Assembly (NCBI RefSeq): GCF_010093595.1
Contig: NW_022985467.1
Span: 460,335 to 473,560, forward strand
Direction of reading: 5' to 3'
Source: Mytilinidion resinicola
Taxonomy: Eukaryota > Ascomycota > Dothideomycetes > Mytilinidiales > Mytilinidiaceae
DNA: 13,226 nt
Each line of letters starts with the position of its first letter. Within the stretch, counting starts at the first letter, position 1. Below, piece after piece: positions 1-7,571 of the stretch. The position numbers and the translations under genes are program-made. Under the pieces are notes generated by a model, which made no database searches, was not told the DNA's origin, and saw only the letters and a list, made by a program, of their open reading frames with translations.

Positions 1-2
1 TG

Positions 3-1349
3 GGTAACCTCTACGCGAACCTGGAACGGTTTGACGAGGCGGAGAAGATGCACTTGCGAGCGCTGCAAGGCAAAGAGAAGGCATTGGGACCAGACCATAC
101 ATCAACACTCGACACGGTCAACAACTTGGGCTTGCTCTACGTGAACCTGGGACGGCTTGACGAGGCGGAGAAGATGTACTTGCGAGCGCTGCAAGGCTAT
201 GAGAAGGCATGGGGACCAGACCATACATTAACACTCAACACGTTCAACAACTTGGGTAACCTCTACGCGGACCTGGAACGGTTTGACGAGGCGGAGAAGA
301 TGCACTTGCGAGCGCTGCAAGGCAAAGAGAAGGCATGGGGACCAGACCATACATCAACACTTAACACCGTCAACAACTTGGGCAGCCTCTACAAATCCCT
401 AGGACGGCTTAACGAGGCGGAGAAGATGTACTTGCGAGCGCTGCAAGGCTACGAGAAGGCATTGGGACCCGACCATACGTCAACACTCGGCATGTTCAAC
501 AACTTGGGTAACCTCTACGCGGACCTGGAACGGCTTGACGAGGCGGAGAAGATGCACTTGCGAACGCTGCAAGGCTATGAGAAGGCATTAGGACCAGACC
601 ATACATCAACACTTAACACCGTCAATAACTTGGGCTTGCTCTATGCGGAACTGGGACGGCTTGATGAGGCGGAGAAGATGTACTTGCGAGCGCTGCAAGG
701 CTATGAGAAGGCATGGGGACCAGACCATACATTAACACTCAACACGGTTCATAACTTGGGCTTGCTCTACGCGGACCTAGGACGGCTTGACAAGGCGGAG
801 AAAATGTACTTGCGAGCGCTGCAAGGCAGAGAGAAGGCATGGGGACCAGACCATACATCAACACTTAACACGGTTAATAGCTTGGGCGTCCTCTACAAAT
901 CCCTAGGACGGCTTGGCGAGGCGGAGAAGATGTACTTGCGAACGCTGCAAGGCTATGAGAAGGCATGGGGACCAGACCGTACATTAACACTCAACACGGT
1001 CGAGAACTTGGGTAACCTCTACGCGGACCTGGGACGGCTTAACGAGGCGGAGAAGATGCACTTGCGAGCGCTGCAAGGCAAAGAGAAGGCATTAGGACCA
1101 GACCATACATCAACACTCGGCACGGTCAACAACTTGGGTAACCTCTACGCGGACCTGGGACGGCTTGATGAGGCGGAGAAGATGCACTTGCGAGCGCTGC
1201 AAGGCAAAGAGAAGGCATTGGGACCAGACCATACATCAACACTCAGCACGGTCAACAACTTGGGTAACCTCTACGTGGACCTGGGACGGCTTGACGAGGC
1301 GGAGAAGATGTACTTGCGAGCGCTGCAAGGCTATGAGAAAGCACTTGGC
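3..1349 (+). repeat. 126-bp in-frame tandem repeat array (42-aa TPR units)
   Basis: Units begin at 48, 174, 300, 426, 552, 678, 804, 930, 1056 and 1182, exactly 126 bp apart. The tail of an earlier unit lies at 3-47 and a partial, decaying unit starts at 1308. Differences cluster at a few codons: H/Y at unit position 2, K/Y/R at 9, L/W at 13, S/L at 19, D/N/G/S at 22, and N/L/S/V at 29, plus the LYADL/LYKSL/LYVDL stretch. The rest is almost invariant even at third positions. This is the pattern of recent unequal exchange with a small set of variable surface positions. Confidence 0.95.
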
Positions 1350-1562
1350 CCAGAAGCAGTAAAGACGTATATACCAGCACTTAACGCAGCTCAGAATATG
1401 GCAGTTCTCTTCCAGCAGACTAGCAGAATGCAGGAAGCAGAGGGTTTATACGAACAGGCTCTCTTTGGTGTTGAAGTAGTTTTCGGGCGTACAAGCAATA
1501 GGTACTGCAGTATTGCTAGGATCTTGGATGCACTGCGCAGTAACAGTAAGCATGATATATAA
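3..1562 (+). CDS. Tetratricopeptide (kinesin-light-chain-like) repeat protein, 3' part; likely C-terminal sensor region of a fungal NLR-type protein
   Basis: The frame is open from base 3 to the TAA at 1560-1562 and continues off the left edge, so the start and any N-terminal domain are missing; the ATG at 48 is only the first residue of a repeat. The visible part has ten complete 42-residue units, each beginning M(H/Y)LR(A/T)LQG and carrying EKA(L/W)GPDHT, NNLG, LY and GRLDEAEK. These are two-helix TPR motifs of the TPR_10/TPR_12 (kinesin light chain) kind. An eleventh unit diverges after EKALGPE and is followed by a non-repetitive tail of about 60 residues ending in KHDI. In filamentous fungi such near-identical arrays commonly form the C-terminal half of NB-ARC, NACHT or patatin proteins linked to non-self recognition. 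That assignment is inference here, because no nucleotide-binding domain is in view. Base composition is normal and there is no RIP damage. Confidence 0.9.
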   Translation, partial: GNLYANLERFDEAEKMHLRALQGKEKALGPDHTSTLDTVNNLGLLYVNLGRLDEAEKMYLRALQGYEKAWGPDHTLTLNTFNNLGNLYADLERFDEAEKMHLRALQGKEKAWGPDHTSTLNTVNNLGSLYKSLGRLNEAEKMYLRALQGYEKALGPDHTSTLGMFNNLGNLYADLERLDEAEKMHLRTLQGYEKALGPDHTSTLNTVNNLGLLYAELGRLDEAEKMYLRALQGYEKAWGPDHTLTLNTVHNLGLLYADLGRLDKAEKMYLRALQGREKAWGPDHTSTLNTVNSLGVLYKSLGRLGEAEKMYLRTLQGYEKAWGPDRTLTLNTVENLGNLYADLGRLNEAEKMHLRALQGKEKALGPDHTSTLGTVNNLGNLYADLGRLDEAEKMHLRALQGKEKALGPDHTSTLSTVNNLGNLYVDLGRLDEAEKMYLRALQGYEKALGPEAVKTYIPALNAAQNMAVLFQQTSRMQEAEGLYEQALFGVEVVFGRTSNRYCSIARILDALRSNSKHDI

Positions 1563-1925
1563 ATTCCTAATTTAAAGTTAATGCTACTTCCTAATAAATC
1601 CTACAGTCACGGTCTAGTGTTATAGTTAATGTAAGATGCAAAAGCATACTTATAAGTTAAAGCAGTGGTTAGAACGATAGTGTGGTACATTATGTCGCCA
1701 CCGCTAGCAGTGTCACGGTGACGATGTATCGGGCATTTGAACGCGAGATAGACAAGTATCAGATTCAAAGAAGGATAACTACGTGCTATTACCGTGGTTG
1801 GTTACAAGGCGTCAAGATGCCGAATTGAATTCGGGACGGGAGCCAGGCTATATACAAGACGAGAAAAGGGGCTCGCACATAGCGCGTGGCCCTAACGGAA
1901 TCGGGAATCAGGTGGCGGGCGCGTG

Positions 1926-1939
1926 GCGCACGCGTGCGC
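1926..1939. other. Perfect 14-bp CG-rich palindrome
   Basis: The sequence GCGCACGCGTGCGC is its own reverse complement, within a purine-pyrimidine alternating stretch at about 1918-1945. It could be a binding site for a dimeric factor or chance in a CG-rich patch. No function is claimed. Confidence 0.5.
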
Positions 1940-2188
1940 ACGTATGCGGGAACAAGGTGTCAGGGGATTGATGCTTAGAGGGAGGCCATGATCAATACCG
2001 TGACAAGCAGGAAGGACGGCCGAGCCGCTCCGGCCATGACCTTATCAGCTCAAGCTATGGCGGAGAGTACCTTCTAGTACCGTGACAAATCACGTGCCTA
2101 GGCTAATAGTGCCTAACTGGATACATGAGGTGGGGTGCTAAGGCCCTGATTAGCCACACGTTCACAGCCACACGCTTGGCTTGCTGGA

Positions 2189-2223
2189 TGACATAAGTAA
2201 ATTACACCACAATGCTTATGTCA
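2189..2223. other. Perfect 9-bp inverted repeat with 17-base loop
   Basis: TGACATAAG at 2189-2197 is matched exactly by its reverse complement CTTATGTCA at 2215-2223. The arms share no further complementary bases inward or outward. It might be a small hairpin or a dimer site; no coding gene lies beside it. Confidence 0.5.
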
Positions 2224-2436
2224 GACGTGCGGGGTCGTTTTGTGTCGCACTTAGGTGTGCACGGGATGAAGCAGGATTGGAAATGATATCAAGCAGCAGA
2301 GTATGATTGATTGTGTGTGTGTGGTGTCTCTTGTCGGTCGGGTTACCCCGCCCGACGTTCTATATAGCTTTGATGGCGAGCTGATTAATGCAGTTCTTGC
2401 CTTAGGTCTCCACGGCTGATGCCTTGGTCTGCGACA

Positions 2437-2870
2437 TTTTGTCCTAGCTGGATTAGTAATTGCTTCCGACCAGCAGTACCCGACCAGGGTGGCGACCTTG
2501 CATGAATTTGCGTGCGACAGCAGCCACAAGGCTGATGACAACTTCCCAGTATGATAGCGAGGTTCTAAGGCTCGGATAAGGCCCTTTTATGAGCATTAGG
2601 AGTGATAGGAGATCGATAGTGGTGCCGTGGCGACGGAATTCGGTTACGCCATGAAAGAAGGCTCTCCGCAAATCAGGCGCAAAGGCAATGATATGAACGT
2701 AATTTTTCCGTGGGAGAGGTTCCAGGGGCTCTAGGATGGCCACAGCAAACAACTTATACAAATTTATGGGAAACATCGATGTGTGCAGAGAGCTTGAGTT
2801 GTTTGAAGTCCATGTACCCCTTACGTTGTGCGGCACGGTGGGTAGTGCGCCACCCAGGGACGGACGTTAG
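2437..2870. repeat. Repeat family R1, copy A (not RIP-altered)
   Basis: About 430 bp that reappears in the same orientation at 5542-5975. Long shared words such as GGTGGCGACCTT, GGAATTCGGTTACGC and ACGTAATTTTTCCGT anchor the alignment. The two copies differ almost only by C-to-T and G-to-A changes, all in the direction A to B. Copy A keeps normal CpA/TpG content. The left limit is approximate (TTTTGTCCTAGCTG matches TTTTATACTAGCTAG); the right limit is near GGACG(T/C)TAG. Copies A and B are not clearly LTRs of one element, because the DNA between them is the end of another retroelement. The class of the family is unknown. Confidence 0.85.
2453..2836 (-). CDS. Uninterrupted 127-codon frame inside R1 copy A, doubtful
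   Basis: This minus-strand frame runs 127 codons from an ATG without a stop and lies almost wholly inside repeat R1 copy A. I do not recognise the product and see no catalytic motif, signal peptide or clear membrane segment. On the plus strand the same DNA also gives protein-like stretches in one frame: about 2420-2525, and then about 2590-2710 (EFGYAMKEG...). A 60-base GT...AG interval at about 2529-2588 separates them and would keep frame if removed. At most one strand can be coding. In the RIP-altered copy B both readings are broken, which does not separate them. It could be a transposon-derived fragment or chance. Confidence 0.2.
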   Translation of the reverse strand: MPHNVRGTWTSNNSSSLHTSMFPINLYKLFAVAILEPLEPLPRKNYVHIIAFAPDLRRAFFHGVTEFRRHGTTIDLLSLLMLIKGPYPSLRTSLSYWEVVISLVAAVARKFMQGRHPGRVLLVGSNY

Positions 2871-2873
2871 TAC

Positions 2874-2992
2874 ACGACTTATACAGAACTGTCGGAAATA
2901 TTACTGTATGCACAGAGTCTAAGTTGTTTGAAGTTAATATACCTATTAATCTTCTCGCCACGCAGGGTTTCTCGTTACGCAGGGACGCACCT
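2874..2992. repeat. Tandem partial duplicate of the R1 tail
   Basis: The stretch starting ACGACTTATACAG at 2874 aligns with 2749-2870 of R1 copy A at an offset of 125 bp. Both contain CAGAG..CT(T/A)AGTTGTTTGAAGT followed by GC..CGCCAC..CAGGGACG. Divergence is clearly higher than between copies A and B and is not purely of transition type, so this duplicate is older. Its right end lies within a few bases of the first recognisable retrotransposon coding sequence at about 3005. Confidence 0.65.
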
Positions 2993-3004
2993 TAGGTAAC
3001 CTGG

Positions 3005-3724
3005 CTGCTATTGGCTTAATTTAAAGCAAATAATATAAGATCCGAATTAACTACAGTAACACCGTTTATTGCTGTTATAAGATAGAACCCTTAAATAGGC
3101 TTTAAACCCTCTATAGGAATACAGCGCCCTTTCTATTAAATACTGCAAGCCCGCGAGGCTAACCAGATAATTAATAAGATAACTAATATTAAACAATTTA
3201 TCCGTGAAGAGATAACTTGGGCATAAGCAATATAGGAAGAGTTTGCTAACCGTCGGCGCACTAGTGCACCGTCCTACCGCGTTGGCGATAAAGTCTAGCT
3301 AAACGCCCGAAATATCTGTATAAAACAAAAGTCTAAGAAGCCTAACTAAAAAAACCTTAGAAAGTTTCTAATTATATAAGTGGTTTTACTATACGCCTAT
3401 TAATTGGGCCTGCCTAATATAATAAAGATCTACCCTATTTTCTACGTCTCCCTTCTACGGCCTGCCGCCTTATTTTTAGATTACCTTCCTAGCTAAGAAA
3501 ACTCTCCTCCTAAACCTGTTAAAGTTAATAGTAAACCGGAGTACTACGTTAACTATATTAAAGACCTCCGCTTTAACCGACGCCGGAAGTAATATAAATA
3601 CCTTATTAAATAGACTAGCTATAATAAGTTATCCTAGGAACCTGCTTTAGAGCTTAAAAATACAATAGCTACCGCCGATTATTATCGCCGGCACCCTAAT
3701 ATACCCAAGCCACCTAATATATAA
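3005..3724 (+). pseudogene. Ty3/gypsy chromovirus polyprotein, 3' end (integrase C-terminus plus chromodomain), RIP-inactivated
   Basis: One plus-strand frame keeps register from about 3005 to the TAA at 3722-3724, interrupted only by RIP-type stops. It reads, in order: the end of the integrase core (ANN...TTVTPF, about 3026-3070); a helical linker (IREEITWA, about 3200-3220; EEFANRRR, about 3236-3256); the integrase C-terminal barrel (SYRVGDKV, then LNARNI, about 3265-3315, with the expected W as TAG); the conserved LGLPN..KI.P.F.VSLLRPAA region (about 3401-3465); and a chromodomain from 3539 (EYYVNYI...RRRK.YKYLIK.T.YN...EPA). The gag, protease, RT and RNase H parts and the 5' LTR are missing, so the copy is 5'-truncated, with the break beside the R1 tail duplicate. 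The chromodomain in this family directs insertion to heterochromatin. Confidence 0.9.
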
Positions 3725-3815
3725 TTATATAATTATAAGGGCCCTGTGTAGAAGGCTTCTGCTAACTACCCTAGGGCTATATAACACGACTTTAACGCCT
3801 AATAGACTTAGGTTT

Positions 3816-3825
3816 AGGAAAGGGG
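3816..3825 (+). other. Polypurine tract of the chromovirus
   Basis: AGGAAAGGGG lies three bases upstream of the inferred LTR start at 3829 and downstream of the polyprotein stop at 3722-3724, where the plus-strand primer for reverse transcription is expected. Its strand agrees with the polyprotein. Confidence 0.75.
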
Positions 3826-3828
3826 TAC

Positions 3829-4174
3829 TATTATAGTAACTACCTATAATACTTTACCTACTATAATTCGCCGATTACGTGTTTAGTCTAGCTCCTAGTC
3901 TAGATTATATCCTAGAGCGTAGCCTAGATTACGTAACCTAGTTTAGGTCGTAGTCTAGGTTATAGACTAGATTACGTAGCGTTGTTACCTAATCTCGTAT
4001 AGAGCTCGCGAGCTTATACTATATATATATTCCGCCGGCATATTTTTTTCGCCGGCGCTCTCTATTTCCTATTCTTTATATAACGTCTTAATTCCCTATA
4101 TAGTAACGTGTTTAGCGTTTAATTAAAGCTTTTTTCTAAGCTTTTAAACTCCTACTTATAGTACTATTATAATA
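3829..4174 (+). repeat. 3' LTR of the chromovirus (346 bp, RIP-altered)
   Basis: It starts TATTATAGTAACTACC, which is TGTTACGGTAACTACC (seen in the better preserved solo LTR at 4437-4684, minus strand) after three RIP-type changes. It ends ATTATAATA at 4174. Apart from an inserted block at about 3882-3979 it aligns with the solo LTR along its whole length, including the TTACCTAATCTCG core, the CGCCGG words and TTTCCTATTCTTTATATAA. Its position after the polypurine tract fixes it as the 3' LTR. Confidence 0.85.
3882..3979. repeat. Degenerate minisatellite block inside the 3' LTR
   Basis: About 98 bp present in this LTR and absent from the solo LTR. It is made of imperfect repeats of words such as TAGTCTAGATTA, GTAGCCTAGATTACGTA and GTAGTCTAGGTTA. 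The word GATTACGT flanks it on the left (3873-3880) and recurs at its right end (3970-3977), as expected if it grew by tandem duplication. Confidence 0.7.
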
Positions 4175-4431
4175 GGTTAGTAGAGTTATACTAGCAGCTA
4201 AATAGTATAAAGGCAGCAATTTTTATATAGCTATAAATAGGTAAAATATTTCTTAAGAAATACTTCTATAAAATTAAGGTATATAAAACGGCGGTATACG
4301 ACTGCGGGTATATAGAATTAATACCGCACTTTTTTTTTTCCTATAGTAGATAGCAAGCAGTAAAAGCTAAACTAAGATAGTAATATAGAAAACGTTTTAG
4401 AAACTTATTATATACGCTAGAAGAATACTTA
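4175..4431. other. RIP-altered sequence between the two LTRs, nothing recognised
   Basis: About 257 bp of extreme TpA-rich sequence including a run of T at about 4331-4339. No frame keeps register with a recognisable protein. It is the DNA into which the solo-LTR element inserted; GGTTA at 4175-4179 would be the right target duplication of the chromovirus, but the left partner is lost. Confidence 0.5.
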
Positions 4432-4436
4432 AGCAG

Positions 4437-4684
4437 TATTATAATAATACTATAAGTAGAAGTATAAGGCTTAGATAGAAGTATTAATTAGGTGCTATAT
4501 ATAGTATTACGTGGAGGTTTAAGATATTATATAAAGAATAGGAAATTAGAAGCGCCGGTAAAGAAGATATACCGGCGGGACGTGCGTATAGCGCGAGCTC
4601 ACGAGCTCCGTGCGAGATTAGGTAACGAAGCCACGTAATAGGCGAATTGTAGTGGGTAAGGTATTACGGGTAGTTACCGTAACA
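4437..4684 (-). mobile_element. Solo LTR of the same chromovirus family, opposite orientation, with 5-bp target duplication
   Basis: Read on the minus strand it begins TGTTACGGTAACTACCCG and ends ATTATAATA, so the terminal CA has become TA by a RIP-type change. It is 248 bp long and is flanked by AGCAG on both sides (4432-4436 and 4685-4689), a 5-bp target duplication as expected for Ty3/gypsy integration. A single LTR between an intact duplication is the product of recombination between the two LTRs of a former full element. Together with the LTR at 3829-4174 it forms a large inverted repeat of about 850 bp. Confidence 0.88.
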
Positions 4685-4689
4685 AGCAG

Positions 4690-5541
4690 ATATAAAGGAG
4701 GCTAGAGTATTAATAAACCGATAGAATAATAGAGGCTAAATATTAATAGAATTAGAGCTACTATTAAATTTATAAAGAATACTAAACGGTTATAGCTAAG
4801 CGAATAAAATATAGTAAGCGCAAAAGAAAATAAAGCAGAAAAACGGAGGCAGCTAAGGGTCCCCTCTACTACCACCTAAGAAATTATATAGCGAGCTACC
4901 TACACGTGCCTCGGCCAGTGCGTTGCCGATAAAAAGGCGCACGACGCCGGAACTGCCCTGCGGACACGAGGCCTATAAACGACCTACTTTTACCCTAAAT
5001 CTCTTATATTATAGTACTAATTATACTGTTTTTCCTTATTTCCTATATTAAGTATAGTGTTAGGTAATAGACGAGCAGGTTTTAGAGTTGGCTTCTAAAT
5101 TAGAGAAAGCGGAGTATAGTATTACGGTCTCGGGCGGCAGGATTACCCTAGCTAGCTCGGGCAGGTAGGTAGAAGTAATAACTAAATTTATTACGTGTTC
5201 TATAATACACGGCAGGCAGGCGGGTTAAATAATAAAACGTAGCTTAAGGAGCTATAAAAAGGCAGGGCGGCGGTTAGCAGGTATACTCCTGCTAAGGCTC
5301 GTATAGGCCCTTATAATAAGGCCTTTTACCAGGTTCTAATATTACGTATTACGCTGTATAGTAAGCTTTACCGTTTAAGCCGTAATATATAGCAGGATAT
5401 AATTAGCTAGCGTATTATAACGGCCTATACTTTTAGAGTATATAGCTATAATAGAATATATATATATATATATATATATACTTAGCTATAAGCTTAGCTT
5501 ACTAGCTAATATAAGTAAATTATATAAAACAGGCGGAGTTG
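4690..5541. other. RIP-altered sequence, nothing recognised
   Basis: About 850 bp. The part at 4690-4860 gives a lysine/arginine-rich plus-strand reading that might be a transposase tail, but no motif supports that. Two GC-richer islands, about 4855-4980 and 5080-5300, stand out from the TA-rich background. An AT dinucleotide run lies at 5456-5480. I see no gene, RNA or element ends. Confidence 0.5.
5456..5480. repeat. (AT)n microsatellite, 25 nt
   Basis: Uninterrupted alternation of A and T in RIP-altered DNA. RIP itself produces TA-rich sequence that can seed such runs. Confidence 0.9.
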
Positions 5542-5975
5542 TTTTATACTAGCTAGAATCGGTAAGTGCTTTAATTAGAAATACCGACTAAGGTGGCGAC
5601 CTTATATAAATTTGCGTGCGATAGCAGCTATAAAGCTAATAATAGCTTCCTAGTATAGTAGTAAGGTTCTAAGGCTTAAATAAGGCCCTTTTATAAGTAT
5701 TAGGAGTAATAGAAGCTTAGTAGTAGTGCTATAGCAACGGAATTCGGTTACGCTATAAAAGAAGGCTTTCTATAAATTAGGCGTAAAGGCGATAATATAA
5801 ACGTAATTTTTCCGTAGGAGAAGTTCTAAGGGCTATAGGATAGCTATAGTATATAACTTATATAGAATTATAGGATATATTAATATATATAAAGAGCTTA
5901 AGTTGTTTAAAGTTAATATACCCCTTATATATTAGGGCACGGTAGGTGTTGCGCCACCTAGGGGCCGGACGCTAG
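5542..5975. repeat. Repeat family R1, copy B (heavily RIP-altered)
   Basis: Direct-orientation partner of 2437-2870. Over the best-aligned 270 bases I count roughly fifty differences, of which more than forty are C-to-T or G-to-A relative to copy A, mostly at CpA/TpG and some at CpG. Only a handful go the other way or are transversions. The right limit is near CCGGACGCTAG. No coding frame survives. Confidence 0.85.
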
Positions 5976-6204
5976 CTCGAATCTTAATAATTTGTAAATT
6001 ACGTGATAAACGTCGCCCTTTTTCTAAAAGTTTCCCTACCTACACTTTTATATCTACTCCTATATTATATATAGCATAGAACCTTATATTAACCTTAGAC
6101 AGAGTACTTAAGCTTAATCGGCGCCCCGTTCTATTCCCTACTCCTAAGGAAAGCCTCCAGCTATTGCGTGTTAGCCTAACTGTGAACCGAAAAACTAAAG
6201 CCGC

Positions 6205-7571
6205 GAGACAACTAACAAGTTCCAAATCTGCCAACGCCTCCTCGGGTATCTGCCTAGTGTCCGGCTTCCCAGAAACTAAACTTTTACCCTAAGCCTTTGA
6301 TTTAGGCGCGACTCCCGAGCCTTTATCCGGAAACTCCTTTACCTTATCCGCCTTATCCTTTGTTACAATAACTTTTCCCCGCAACACTGACACAATCCCG
6401 TTCTTACACGCAACCGAGTATTTGTTGCTCTTAAACGTTGTCCCGAAACTTATTAATATAGTTCCTATCGCCCCGCTAGCCAGCTTTACAGTAGCATCCA
6501 CCGTATCCACCGGGGGCAGGTGCTCTTGTAGCTGCTGGCTGTGCGCGCTCGTCCGCACAATCGCGTTCGCGGTTCCTAGCAGCACCCGCGTCCCCGCAAT
6601 ATAGTGGACCCCGCCGTCCAGAAGGAAGCCGCCTTAGTAGTCCGGTGTCTTGCGCCAAGCAGTCTTGTACTATTTGCCGCCCGGCTTTACCATCTGCCCC
6701 AGGCGGACGCGCAGGCCAAGGACGCGGCCCAGCTGCGAAACCTGCTCCGCGCCGTAGCGGAACGTCTCCAAGTAGCGGAAGTTCTCGGCTACGGCCTAGA
6801 TGGTGCTTGCGGGGATGGAGGAACGGTACCAGTCGATGAGCTCTTTGCCGGCGGCGAGGGTCGGGGCCACGGGCTTTTCGGAGAGGACGTGCTTGCCGGC
6901 GGAGAGGGCTTGTTTAATAAATGCAGGCTGGTTAGGGATTAGGAGACTAGGGGTTGCTGTTAGATGGTGGACGTATCTATAAAGCATAGTGGTCTTACCA
7001 GATAATAACGCCCTTTAGGTTGGCTCGTTTCAGGAGATCTGCGTATCCCTTCCCTTCCCCGCTGTCTTTACTGTACAAATCCACATCTTTCAGATCTTTT
7101 GATAGGGATTTGGCTGAGGCGAGGCTGCGCGAGTATACGGCGACGAGTTTGAGGGATGGGTTGCTGAGGAGGGCGGGGAGGTGTTCTTCCTGCGCGAAGA
7201 GTCCTAGAGAAGAGGGATAGTATCAGATACTGGCTTTTCTATTGAACGACGCGATAGGATGATAAAGCTCCATTCCTAGGAAACCAACAAATCTCTACGA
7301 TTCTCTGCCACTGCTCTGGGCACTTCGTTACGTTTTCAAACAAATTTACAGGGCGCAAAGCTAAAATGTAGCTCGCATTTGGAAGCTCTCCAAGACAGCT
7401 CGATTAAGCGGCTTACCCCAGAGAGCACCGTCTAGTAAATGAACGACCAGAGAAATTTTGAGCTGCATCAAAAGACCAAAAGTGGCCGCAAAAAGGCTCG
7501 TGTTCGCATGACAAGATAGAAAAGGACGCACCGCTGCCGATTAGAGCTACGCCAAGCCGGTCTGTTGCCAT
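6205..7571 (-). pseudogene. Gfo/Idh/MocA-family NAD(P)-dependent oxidoreductase, RIP-inactivated
   Basis: Exon 1 is 7571-7532 (ATG, MATDRLGVALIGSG), intron 1 is 7531-7204 (GTGCGT...CTCTAG, 328 nt), exon 2 is 7203-6999, intron 2 is 6998-6947 (GTAAGA...CCTAG, 52 nt), and exon 3 runs from 6946 to about 6205. Register is kept throughout for about 330 codons, the usual family length. The N-terminal Rossmann fold shows GSGLFAQEEHLPALL. The family signature is GKHVLSEKPVAPT, with the EKP lysine motif at 6879-6871. The C-terminal domain shows LQEHLPPVDTVDATVKL, GAIGTI.ISFGTTF and PEEALADLE. In-frame stops at 6798-6796, 6672-6670, 6636-6634 and 6291-6289 fall where tryptophan, glutamine or similar codons are expected and fit RIP changes. 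Intact relatives reduce or oxidise sugars and related small molecules with NAD(P); the substrate cannot be told. The 3' limit is where similarity fades. Confidence 0.88.

Larger units (their letters stand above)
1563..2436. other. Intergenic region, no gene recognised
   Basis: 874 bp of ordinary composition between the TPR gene and repeat R1. Open frames are short (for example 62 codons at 1783-1971) and do not resemble a protein I know. The first 100 bases after the TPR stop are AT-rich and may hold its 3' UTR. The octamer CCGTGACA occurs three times: 1711-1718 on the minus strand, and on the plus strand inside the decamers at 1996-2005 and 2078-2087. A short GT run lies at 2312-2323. A 14-bp palindrome and a stem-loop are listed separately. 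CpA and TpG are plentiful, so the region has escaped RIP. Confidence 0.6.
2993..5980. other. RIP-altered AT-rich block 1
   Basis: CpA and TpG are nearly absent while TpA is extremely frequent. For example, the 60 bases at 4141-4200 hold about 15 TpA, one CpA and no TpG. CpG-containing words such as CGCCGG survive locally. In the retroelement frame, tryptophan and glutamine positions have become TAG or TAA. This is the signature of repeat-induced point mutation, known from filamentous ascomycetes, acting on duplicated DNA before meiosis. Confidence 0.9.

Noticed and set aside
1165..1362. 65-codon plus-strand frame rich in arginine and cysteine
   Set aside because: It lies within the TPR array in another frame and simply repeats the array's periodicity; a shadow.
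3829..4684. Inverted repeat read as a foldback or MITE DNA transposon
   Set aside because: The arms are LTRs: one follows a polypurine tract and chromodomain, the other has its own 5-bp target duplication.
4690..4860. Lysine/arginine-rich plus-strand reading as the C-terminal tail of a pogo-type transposase
   Set aside because: Low-complexity reading with many stops and no catalytic or DNA-binding motif.
2437..5975. R1 copies A and B as the two LTRs of a single retrotransposon
   Set aside because: The DNA between them contains another element's own 3' LTR, polypurine tract and a solo LTR, the copies lack clear TG...CA ends, and no primer-binding site follows copy A.
6422..7220. Several plus-strand frames of 60-112 codons over the oxidoreductase region
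   Set aside because: They are antisense to clear Gfo/Idh/MocA motifs on the minus strand and have alanine/arginine-rich content typical of antisense readings.
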